Part shown: positions 39,420 to 50,100 of the stretch, one piece after another
Layout of the letters: each line of letters begins with the position of its first letter
Numbering within the stretch: position 1 is the stretch's first letter
NCBI GenBank assembly: GCA_018881555.1
Contig: JACAXG010000079.1
Location: forward strand, 3,104,786 to 3,168,785
From: Amblyornis subalaris
Lineage: Eukaryota > Chordata > Aves > Passeriformes > Ptilonorhynchidae
Reading direction: 5' to 3'
DNA length: 64,000 bases
Notes under the pieces: model-generated
Databases searched by the model: none
What the model was told of the DNA's origin: nothing
Seen by the model: the letters and a program-made list of their open reading frames with translations, nothing else
Position numbers and translations under genes: made by a program

Positions 39420-39524
39420 ATTATAAACACAGAGTAGCAACATCCATTTCTACTATTCTAAGAAGAAAAGGTTCCAGACATGCAAGAAGAACTGTATCTG
39501 CTACTAAAATTGATCCTTTTCCTG
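39420..39524 (+). CDS. TMEM156: TMEM156 coding exon 5 (basic cytoplasmic tail)
   Basis: This exon encodes residues 248-281 with phase 1 borders (acceptor TTTGTTTATAACAG, donor GTAAGT at 39525). The peptide YKHRVATSISTILRRKGSRH is strongly basic, as expected just inside a membrane (positive-inside rule), and aligns loosely with human SHRDKPTSVLLRGSD. Several Ser and Thr residues next to Arg could be phosphorylated, but that is only inference. It was assigned by continuity of phase on both sides. Confidence 0.87.
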
Positions 39525-40835
39525 GTAAGTAATATAAAAGCAAAATAAAATTTAACAAATCTTGAGGCCCAAGAAGGTCAAGAAAGACCTTTTAAGACTT
39601 TCCTGTCAAGAGATGCTTCAGGTTTGTTTCAGAGTTACCTTGGTCCCACACAAATTAGATCTGGCTTACATTAAGGAAACACTTTTGTATTATAAAGAAA
39701 TATTCTAACAATTAGACTATAAGATGACTTACATATATCATGTGGGTATGCTTCTCCCAGTCTTCCCAATGTGTTGCATTAATGACATTGAGTTTTTAAA
39801 TTTTTGGTCATCTGATGTACCAGTTTTGAGGTCTGGCAGCAGAGTGCTTTGTGTGTGTATGAAAACTATACAGACATGTAAACATGTGTATGTACACTCT
39901 GTGTATTTGTGACTCTCAATAAAATCTGCTACCAAAGCATGGAATGGATGACTGTAGCAGGACTTAAAAAATGTTTTTTCTGGCACTTCATAGCCTATTT
40001 CTAGGGTGAAATTCCCAAAAAATACAATTTTTGAGTTCCAGATAGGTAAAAAATTGTGGTCTTCTGAGTGTATAGTATGCTTAGCACAGATAAACTAAAT
40101 GTCATGGCTAAACTCAAAGTTTGGATTCTAGAAATTATGATTTGGCAACAAATCTCTTTGTGAGGGGCAATTACCAGCTGTAGCTGGGAGTGTTACTGAC
40201 ATCGCTTAAGGAGTGATATGCTTTAATAAATTTCATGGATTCTGGTTTCGTGAAGGGAGCTATCTCTTTAAAAAGATTAACATGAACATATAGAATAACA
40301 GCTCTGAATGGCAAACTAACTTCCCTTCAAAAGAAGAAAAATACAAAGCCAGCAAATGAAAAAAAACGGTTTTAAATCTGGCTAGGCTTCAGCACTTTTT
40401 GTTAGTTCTTTGGGAGTAAGAGGAGACTCAATAATTTATCTCTACAATTCAGTACTTCATGGCATTTCAATTTTACCTAGGAAAGAGTGAATAGCTCCTT
40501 GTCTGTCTGAACTCTCCTGTGAGTACAATTTACGCTCCTTGCTCTTAAAGCACTGGCTACCTCTGAGATATATTTATGAGCTCATTATTTTCATACTGCA
40601 GGAAATGAACTACTTTTCTGACATCTATTGTCTTGAGTAGCTTCACTAATAGCATACCTGTTTTATCAGCATCTTCACAATGGCATATTTAATGTTGTAT
40701 ATCCAAGGCATTTTTAATGATGGAGTCTTAGGGAAATTCAAATCTAGTTTTACTAGATTTTACTGAAGAGAATAGGAATCCGTTTTTCATCTGTCATTCT
40801 CACTTCTATGTGCCTCCCACTTCAATCTATCCATG

Positions 40836-41913
40836 TGTCATGGTTTGACACTGGCCAAAGACCAGGCACCCACGAAAAACCCACTCACTCTCCTCTGCTC
40901 TGCAACTGGACAGAGGAAAGAAAATTTAACAAAGGGTTAATGAGTTGAGATAAGGACGGGGAGAAAACATTTCAAGGGCAAAACAGGCTCAACTTAATGA
41001 TATAAGGTGAATTTATTACTATCAAGATCAGAGTGGGAGAATGAGAAGTAAAAATAAGCCCTTAAAGACATCCTTTTCTCCCCTCAACCCCTCCCTCCTT
41101 CCCACTGACGGTGCAGGGAGACAGAGTGGGGGTTCTGGTCAGTTCATCACCCAAGATCTTTCCGCTGCTCAGGGAGAGGAGTCGTTTCCCTGCAGCACCG
41201 TGGGGTCCCTCCCACGGGAGACAGTTCTCTGCGAACTTCCCCAGCGTGGGTCCACTCTCACGAGCAGCAGCACTCCCAAAACTGCTGCAGCGTGAGTCCA
41301 TCCCACGGGCAGACAGTCCTCCCAAAACTGCTGCGGCGTGGGTCACTCTGCCACGGGGTGCAGTCCTCCAAGGACAGCTGCTCCAGCCTGGAAGCAAGGC
41401 CTCTTTCTACACTGGGACTTCCTCTGGATCACAGCGTCCTGGTATCCACCCGCTCCGGCGTGGGCACCTACCCCACGGGCTGCGGGTGGATCTCTGCATC
41501 CCCCGTGGACCCCCATGGGCTGCAGGGGGACAACCTGCCCCACCATGGTCCTCACCACGGGCTCCAGGGACATCTCGGCTCAGCGCCTGGAGCACCTCCT
41601 CCCCCTCCTTCTGCACTGCCCTTGGTGCCTCCATTGTTGTTTCTGTCACATGTTCTCACTCCTACTCTTCTCTAGCTTGAAAATTAACACTACGTGCCCC
41701 AAACTTTGTTATGATTTCTTCTTAAATCTGTTATCACAGGCGAGTTACCATAATCTCTAATTGGCCCAGCCTTGGCCAGCAGCACGTCCATCATCAGAGC
41801 CATCAGGGATTGGCTCTGCTGGACATGCTGGAAGCTTCCAGCTGCTCCTCACAGAAGCCATCTCCGTGGCCCCTCCCCCGCTACCAAAAACCAGGCCCTG
41901 CAAAACCAACANA
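40836..41913 (-). mobile_element. Second solo ERVL-type LTR with 5-bp target-site duplication
   Basis: A block of about 1.08 kb starts TGTCATGGTTTGACACTGG and ends ACCAACANA (ACA if the N is C). It is flanked by CCATG on both sides (40831-40835 and 41914-41918). The sequence, with repeated 'GCGTGGGTCC...CACGGGC' units at 41190-41520, matches a widespread bird LTR as I remember it. An AATAAA on the minus strand at 41009-41014 indicates minus orientation, antisense to TMEM156 intron 5. No internal retroviral genes are attached. The GC-rich body produces long open frames (for example 41111-41680) that are not genes. Confidence 0.92.
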
Positions 41914-44900
41914 CCATGTAACCCAGAAAGATGCTTAGTTGCAAGAATGGCTATAATGGGGTTTATTTTAATATAAAATTCCTTGGTTTCACACACTGGA
42001 ATTTCAGTCAATCCAATCAATTTCACAGTTTATACCAATATAATTTAAAGTGGAATCAAATCCATATGAAGAGTTTATTCCCTCCACAGTTGCTAAGCTT
42101 AAGATTTGCTACTGTGATAATAGATTATAAATAGCTACAGATGACTTTGTTGACAGCCCTTGACAATATTTTCACTATAATTAGAGCATAGCTTGCAATC
42201 TTGAAAAAAACCATTGAGATCCACTGAAGACAATACAATCACCCTGGAAACACAGTAATGAGTACGTGAGAGGATCTGACAGTATATCATATAGATGAAA
42301 AGATGTATAGGTACTACTACAAGGTGATTTGAAGTTAAGAAATTATAAGGGAAGAAAAAGAGGGAAGCCTATACTTTGAGAAGGGGAGTGAATTCCTAGG
42401 AAGTAAATTACTGGCTTAATGTCACTGTGGTCCCACAAAAAGATAATTTACAGCATGTATGTTAGTTTTGTGAAGCTGTTAGTGGCTTTATATCCAGGAA
42501 TCATTATCATTAAGTCCGGTGACGAGAGGAAACGTGGGAAAATGTATAGAAAGTCCTCTAGGGAAGGATTAAATTTACAACCTTCCAAATTCACAGTACA
42601 ACAAAGGATTAAGCACATACAGTGAGGAGAGGGGAGCTTTATGTCATTCTGGTCATAAATGTTGACTAAGCATTGTCTGTGCTGTTAAGCCAAAAAAGAA
42701 TGCACGAGAGTGTGGGTTGTACAAAGCACATTTTCTAGGCTTTGGATCTAGTCCTGCCATCGCATTTAGGTATAATAACAGTCCCTTGAATGGTATGAAC
42801 TGACAAAAAAGAGTTGCCCTTAAATGCAGCCACAAGATAAGGGAAAGAAGAGAGGGTACTTTTTTTTTAGTGCAAGAAGTAAGTATTCTTTCAGTGGCCG
42901 GTCTGTATTTCCAGACACAGAGCATTTTCGTGTCAAATAGGACTTGATACTAATAACACATGGAAAACAACCCACTGAAGTCACTTCCTTGCCTTGCATT
43001 TACTACAGAGAATATTAGTGAGGTTCTCACATAAGAGATTTTTATTGCAAGAATTTCTTTGAAATGCTTTCTTAAATTGAAGAGAAAGTAGAAGAGGTTT
43101 TAGAACAGCTTAATAAATTAATAATAGCAATTAGAAGGACTAGAGTGTATTCCCCACAGAGTTTTAAAAGGACTCAGATAGGAACTGCTGAATTGTCCTT
43201 CATAGCTTGCTGCTTAAATCAGTCTCAGTTGCAGATAAAGGGAAGGAAGTTATACTTACCCTGATGTTATTCCTCTTTCTTAGCCCATTTTCCCTAAACC
43301 ACTTTGGTACCTCTTCCACTACTAGTAGCTGATTAAGTGTAGTTATTCTCATATAGCTGTATCCTAAAAAAAAGATAAGCCTGGGGACATGGCACAAGAT
43401 GACTTGTAGGGAGCAGGCCAGTGTATGTGAACTGTACGCTACATTATTAAAAAAAAAGAAAAAGAAAGAAAAAGTTGTATAGGAATCAGATTGCATAAAT
43501 CAGGGCATTTAATACCTAAGCTGAATCTGCTAAGTAGGGTCCAGAAGATTCACTAATATAATTAGGTGGGTTATACTTAAGTGGGAATTTATACTACTAG
43601 AATTCTAACACTATAAATTCTCATTTAGACTTTCTTTTCCTAGAGTAAGAATGACATTCCTTGTTTATTTTTATTCTATTTTGAAAGTGGCATAAAGAGT
43701 GTTGGAAAAAAAGGCCTGCTCTCATTCCTATGCTAGAATTGGACTATGCAGACAGGGAATCACATTGTTAAAATCCTCACTCTACAGTCTGTGTGGGCAA
43801 CAGTAGTTCAAGCATAATGCCTTGTTCTACATTGCTCAAACAGTATACTCTTATTTTCAGCGATACTCCATTGGCTCATGGAGTCACAGTTTGGTTCATT
43901 AAGTTTCAGGATATAAATACAGGATTCCTTGACTTACTTGTCTGGCTCACGCAAGGTTAATTCCTATGGGTGGTAATTTTATAACTCATCCTGAAAGAAG
44001 AACATTGCAGGATCATAGTGACAACCAGGACTCAGGAATAAAACCTCAGGCTTTCTGGCCTGCAGTTTTTTCCTGGACTGTTTAGACTTTGTGACATTCA
44101 TAGCACTTGATATAAGAGGGCTTGACAGCTGTAATTTGCACAGAAGAAACAACAAGACAAATTTCCTCTCAGTCATTTGAATTCCTGTATTGTTTTCTGT
44201 GCTATTCTATTAAAATAATGGTTCCTCTCCCACAAGATTAGAGGAAATAGGGGAAATTCTGCCATCTCTCTGATGTGTTGCTACAGTTTCGGGTTAGTTG
44301 ACATGTTAGAAATAGAAGCAAATGCTGGCTCAGTAGTGTCAGGGCTGGCATCCCAGTGAGTTCAGATTCACTCCTCCTTGTATTCTGCAATACATTTTCT
44401 TTTCAGTAAAGAGAACAGGCAAGACACATCTGCAAATAGATGCAAAGCCAAGAAAGGAGAAATTTGTTTAATCTTGGCCAACTGAAACATCACCTATTTG
44501 ATTCTGGTCCTTCTCAGTTCCTGACGTAGCTGAATACTTGTCTTTCCCTCTGCAGCTTACATGAATAATGCTGGGAAAACGTATGTCATAATATTCAATA
44601 TTTGACACAGACTTAAATGTTTCTGAGATGCAACATTTCCAAGAAAATTGTAAAGCCTTATTACCACTTTGGGGCTTTTTTTAATTTTTCAGATAAAAAG
44701 AAGGATAAAATCTATAGGATGCAGGTAACTTTAGGGAGCTTTTTATAGCCCCTGTATGCTTTCCATAGAGCACTGATGCACAAGGGATCTTTTCTCTGCT
44801 CAGTTTGCATGCATGCAGAACACTGTTACACACAGGCACTGTTGGGAGTATCAGCCTACATTCCCATTCTCTCCAGGTTCATCCTGAGGGTGAAACAAGA

Positions 44901-45566
44901 TCCATTGTAATTTTTTTAAACTACCCCAATCTTATTTTGACTTTGCTTTTCATATTCAGTTGCTTAATTGCCAAGATCCAAACTATGTTTTAATTGCATT
45001 TGTAAAGGGAGAAGCCCAAATTATGTAGTCAGTGGAGAAGGGTAGATCTAAGTGGTACAGTTTATCCTCATTATCAACTCAGTATAAACCCATTTGTATG
45101 TTTACAGAAGTACTGAGTAGTCAGGGACAGGATGGACCTGGAGTTAAAATATTGCTTGTGTTCTACAGTAGTTCTTTGAAAAATGCATTGGACAAACAAC
45201 TCTGTGTGCATTTGCCTGACCATGCTATTTCTGCATTTCCTTATCTGTATTCCAGTGAGATACTGTATCAGGATCTGTGTTGCCAGTGTGCTAAAGCCAT
45301 CACCTCACCCCTTCCTGCTTCTGAGGTGTACGCTGTCATCTTTGTTGACAAGTGGCTGATACCCAGTAGCTCTCCCTGTGTGTATGGCAAGTGAGCTGAG
45401 GCCACACCACATGTGCCTGAGCAGCAATCTGTGCCACCCTTATGTGAAAATGAGTCAGGAAGTTCATTCTCTAAATTTCAGTTGTTTCTGCTTAACTGGC
45501 CAAATGTAGGGGTTTGTATTTTGGGGGGCTCTTATATAACCTCAAATTTGCATGCTTTTGGATTTT

Positions 45567-45625
45567 CACAACAATTTATTCACACAAATTTATTTCACAC
45601 AAATTTATTTCACACAAATTTATTT
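45567..45625 (+). repeat. 15-bp minisatellite, three perfect copies
   Basis: CACACAAATTTATTT is repeated exactly three times at 45581-45625, preceded by a degenerate copy from 45567. It lies in TMEM156 intron 5, 282 bases before the last coding exon. The short open frame across it gives a periodic HTNLF peptide that is only a by-product. Confidence 0.9.
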
Positions 45626-45907
45626 GCCTACCTTCAGGCTGCTTCCCAGGAAGATTTAGGATCAGCACATTGTAGTCCTACTAGCATTAAGGGTAAGTTA
45701 AATACAAAACATGTTAGTACTTTCAGGAGTTCCTGACATGTATCTGCATCTCTGGGCACCGAAATCCACTGAAATTCTGTCTGTCCATCTCTGTCTTGTG
45801 TTTAGATAGGTCTCAATTATTTTCAAACTTGCATATGCAAATTCAAGACTCTGCAGATGTATTTGCTGTTTAATAATATGGATAAAAATTATTTTAACTT
45901 TCAATAG

Positions 45908-46005
45908 TGAAAACCAGCAAACAACAGATTCCACTTCCTGCACAGACCACAAAGTTACTGCCTGTAATTCCTGAACAAGAGCATTGTCATGTGGACCAAC
46001 TGTAG
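45908..46005 (+). CDS. TMEM156: TMEM156 coding exon 6 (C-terminus and stop)
   Basis: This exon encodes split Val282, residues 283-313 and the TAG stop at 46003-46005. The acceptor is TTAACTTTCAATAG. SKQQIPLPAQTTKLLPVIPE aligns with human TTQRLPLDQVQEVLPPIPEL, the C-terminus, which fixes the frame. The six exons sum to 942 bases, or 313 residues against about 296 in human as I remember it. The stop is followed after three bases by a consensus GTAAGT at 46009, so the exon may end at 46008 and be spliced to a separate 3'UTR exon. Confidence 0.9.
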
Positions 46006-46241
46006 AAGGTAAGTAAACATCTTACAACTGATTATTTGCCTCATATATTTAGAATTAATAGTATGCAATAGCGGCTCAAAATAAATTACTACTACTTCTA
46101 GCCAAGTATATGAGATGAAAAAATGGATAATGTGTTTTGTGAGAGCTGGATGGCAGGAAAAGAGAATCAATTTTCCTTCTGCTACCAAAAGTAATCTATA
46201 ANCATATGTGTTAGCCTATTAAACTCTGTGTGTCCCTACAG

Positions 46242-46410
46242 GCCCCAGTACAAATTCTGACGCATTTTTCTGGTGTAAAATATTGTGTTCCAGACTTCAT
46301 CATTGTGCTGACATTTGTTTCTGAAAAGGGCAGAGGAAAAAGCAATTTGCAAAGGATCTCTGAAAAAAATTCCATATTTGAAATAAATAGCTTGCTGATG
46401 AAATTCCCCA
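46242..46410 (+). other. TMEM156: Possible 3'UTR exon of TMEM156
   Basis: If the donor at 46009 is used, the nearest good acceptor is CTCTGTGTGTCCCTACAG ending at 46241. An AATAAA signal follows at 46382-46387, so a short terminal exon ending near 46400-46410 is possible. The alternative is read-through from exon 6 without splicing. Nothing else supports it. Confidence 0.3.
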
Positions 46411-48999
46411 AGCAAAAGAAATTGATCGCTCTGTCGTTCTTACACCAGTCAGAAGGAATGACAAGAAGCTGATTTCTGTTTGGAACTAAAACTAGTCTCC
46501 CACTTCTAACTTTCTCCAGCCATTGTGCTCCAGTAATTGTTTCAGAAGTCCAGATGCAAGAAAATAAGCCTGGAAAGAAATGTGCAGGAAGAGATATCTC
46601 TTCCTGAAAATACTTGTAATGTCTAGAAAGAGAACAGATGCTACTTGAATAAGTAATACTGACTAATATTTCAAGTGCATAGACAAGATTATGGCTACTT
46701 GCACACATGGTATTATTGTGTATGGTGAATTTTTTAGGTTAAAAGCTTAAGGATGTCCTTCTTTACATCTATTTAAATTGGATGGAGTTTTATTGGAAAC
46801 TCAATATCATGTCATGCTATCTTTTTATTGTGTTAAAAAAATTGATATACTGAAGAGCAGTTTGATTTTTATGCCTCGTGTGGAACCATAAAGATGAAAT
46901 TGTATGTTGAGAACAGAGCTAAAGAAAAAAATTTGAATAGCTTTGCAGACAGAAGATGAGGTACACCCATAGAAAATTAATAACTGAGCTAGATAATTTT
47001 TTGGTGTTTGAATGAGACTAGCTGGGTTACAGGATGGTGTATTATAGTTATTAAAAATACTGACCGCTTTTTAAGTGATTGTCATCCATAGATATTGTGA
47101 AGACCTACAAAGATGAAAAGTTGTGACTATTACTATTTGAAAATGAGGATATCAGGAGGCACAAAGAGATTACGTGACTTGGGAAGTCTGTGACATAACT
47201 GAGAGCAGTTCTCAGGTCATCTGAGTTCAGCTTTTTACCATTTGGACTCAGTTTCTGAATGAGTAGGTGCTTTCCAGGTCCCATTAGCCTTCCTGTAGGG
47301 CAGCTTCTTCCTTTTTCCAGGGACTCCTCCCAGCCACTTCAGTACCAGACCATTTCTTTTTCTGATATCTGTCAAATGTCTCTCAAGTAAACTTCTTTCT
47401 TCCCATATCCATGTCTGCCAGGTACCTGCCCACCTTAATTTTTTTTTTTTTACTCTTGGGTTAAAAATAAGACACTTCTAAGGTTGTAATAGGATGTGTC
47501 GCTGAGGGAGTGCTCACCTGTATTCAGTGCCTTCATTTATACAGTATTATGGCTGATCATTAGCATGCTTTCTTCTTCCAGGATGCTGGGTTCACCTGAA
47601 ACTCATCTCTTAGAAGTGGGGAAAAAAAGTCATGGCCCATTCCCACACAAATTTAACTTTTGTGTTGCTAGAGGTGGGAGTAACAGTTGGCGTGACCTTT
47701 TGCTTTTATTATCTTAACTGTGATGAATTAAAGGGTAGAAAGAAGAGATGGAACAACTTTGCAGATCTTTGGTTGCTTTGTGAGACAATATATGAGATCC
47801 AGGACACTTTGGGATTAATTTCACTCGGTGAAAATAATAAAAAGCACTTTCAGCTTTAATTTTGCTGCACTTCCTGCAAAAACCCCCCTTCTCCCTTCAT
47901 CTGATAAGGTCAGATACAACTCATTACTACTTGGGTCTGTGGGTGGCTCAGTGGCTAACAATGCTGCAGTTCCAGGAAAGCTTGCTAGCTACAAGTGCAC
48001 TTGGTTACTGAGGCCGGGGAAGGAGACTGTGGTCTGCTTTTGACATGAGTGCTGGGTTTGTCTCTGTGAAGTCTCTAGAATGCTGGTAAAGATTCGTTTG
48101 ATCAACAGGGAGGAGCTGTGTTACAAGTACTGCACATGACGGCTGAGTACTAAGACATGAAAAATGCCAAAATAATTAAATTCCCAGAACTGCCAAAGAC
48201 AGTTCTAGACTACATCAACTTGATAAAGCATGGGTTTTTCTGTGAAGGAGGTGGTGGGGTGGAGATAAGAAGAATGTACCAGGGAGTTTCTTGATCAAAA
48301 CCCACCATCTTTTTATCACTGACAGTTGCTCCCCTGAAGCACATGTATTTCAGACCACCAATACAAAAGCCTCAAACAAGGAATGGTTCTAGGCAGAGCT
48401 AGAAACCTGAGAGAGCTCCACTAGAGATAGTGCTAATGTCTGCCCTTCCCTGCCTTAAATTTGGCTTCTGTCAGGTTGGTAAGAGTTACCCCAATGCCTG
48501 CCCTGAATCAAACAGGCAAGATGAGTTCTACTTTTCCTCATTTCCAGCCAGCTGAAGCTGCACTCAGAGCAATCATTAACCACAGCACAGTGTGTTTGAT
48601 TTCTCTGTCAGGAGACTACCTACACAGCAGCTGTGGTAGGTGTAACAGCAGTTGTGAGGAGGAGGAAATGTAAAAGCGAGGATTGCTCTGATCACAATCA
48701 TTATTGCTACCCTGCTGGGGGCCTCAGCAATGGCCCTTAACACAACACAGTGAAAGATGAAGGGCAGAACAACATGTTTTTTTGCCACAGGAATGGTCAG
48801 GAGACACCTATTTGCCTATTGTTTGTTGTTGCTCCAGTCTGCAACAGGGAACTATTCCTCTTGTTAGTAGATTGAGAGAGATATCAATAATCAATTACAC
48901 ATTGCAATTTTCTGATGTTTTTCTTTTTATGTCAGAAAAAGACGTTTCTTTCTACAAATGTATTTTTAAAGTCTTTAGATTTAAGATAATACTGTTGAT

Positions 49000-49061
49000 T
49001 ATAAGTATATTGATAAACATATGACCATACATGTGTGATCATGTTTATCAATATACTTATA
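49000..49061. repeat. Perfect 21-bp inverted repeat with 20-base loop
   Basis: TATAAGTATATTGATAAACAT at 49000-49020 is exactly reverse-complementary to 49041-49061, so an uninterrupted hairpin can form. The stem is AT-rich. It lies between TMEM156 and FAM114A1, next to a short TATG/TATC simple repeat. It could be a foldback element remnant or a palindrome that grew by replication slippage; it looks too AT-rich for a typical microRNA stem. Confidence 0.8.
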
Positions 49062-50046
49062 TCCTATGTATGTGTATATCTATGTATCTATCTGTGCACA
49101 TGCACAGAAATGCACCCACATGCTTCATTATTTACTATCACACTGACAGCTAATTCAGCTAATAAAAATGCACCAACTTCTGCACTTGTGCCTTTGCCAA
49201 AGGAGAATCTCTTCAGCATAATATCTCTGCGTATTTTCACAGTAACTATTACTATTACACTTGAGTACTAAAGGTAAGAATCCTCTGTTTCTGCCATCTT
49301 TCATTAAACCACCATATTAGCAACTGCCCTGGAAAAAATGAATGAGCCATGTCCCTCAAGTGTTTTAAGACAGTCCTCTCTTTACATATGTTGAGGCTTA
49401 GGAATGGTAGTCCCACTAAAACCACACTTGCTTCCCCTNCCCTCCGGCTGGAAGCACAAAAGGCAAAGATCATGGCTTGAGATAAGAACAATTTACTGGA
49501 AACAGCAATGAGCTAAAGAAAACAATGACAAAAGGTGTACGACAAGGAAACGATTTACACGGAAAGCCTGTGACAATACCGACTGGCTCTTCCCCACCAC
49601 GTTTTTCCCCACTGGAAGGAATGCCTTTCTCCTTGGAAGCAAGAGTTCCTTTCCCCTAGCCCGGCAAGGACATGAGGTGGTAGAGAGTAACTTCCTAGCC
49701 ATGCCCACACGGCTTCAGGCTCATCCCTCACAGCTACTGCAAAATATTAACCCTGGCCAGAACCAGGACAACGTATGACAGCTGTCAATGTATTTCCTTA
49801 GTGCTGTCAAAAGGTGACATTAATTACCCTAGTTTTATTTAGATTGGAAGCATGAAAATTTTATTCAGGGCAAATATTTGCATTCAGAGGCAATGCTGTT
49901 CAGGTGAGAGCATGCTAGAATAAGGCTCTGGAGACACAACTTTTCTGTCTCTGCTAATGACACCTCCTTACTAATTTGCACTGCGGTAAGAAAGAACTGT
50001 TTATCCTCAGCTAAAACAGAGATTGTGTAGTGCTTTTAACAAAGCT

Positions 50047-50100
50047 CTACTTGCATCAACTGTTACTTTTAAGAACACTACTTGCATAAACTGTTATTTT
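50047..50100. repeat. Direct repeat of about 23 bp
   Basis: CTACTTGCATCAACTGTTAC and CTACTTGCATAAACTGTTAT are near-identical copies 31 bases apart, in sequence between genes. Confidence 0.7.

Larger units (their letters stand above)
39525..45907 (+). other. TMEM156: TMEM156 intron 5 (phase 1), carrying a solo LTR and minisatellite
   Basis: The longest intron (6383 bases). It holds the antisense solo LTR at 40836-41913, a purine-rich A/G tract at 43449-43474 and the 15-bp minisatellite at 45567-45625. A 25-base exon-like segment at 44556-44580 has good splice signals but would break the frame. Confidence 0.85.

Noticed and set aside
41111..41680. 189-codon open frame and companions on both strands
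   Set aside because: They fall entirely within the solo LTR at 40836-41913 and reflect its repeated GC-rich units. LTRs do not normally encode proteins.
46211..46708. 165-codon minus-strand open frame
   Set aside because: No recognisable domain and no splice or promoter support. It is antisense to the possible TMEM156 3'UTR and has the composition of AT-rich non-coding DNA.
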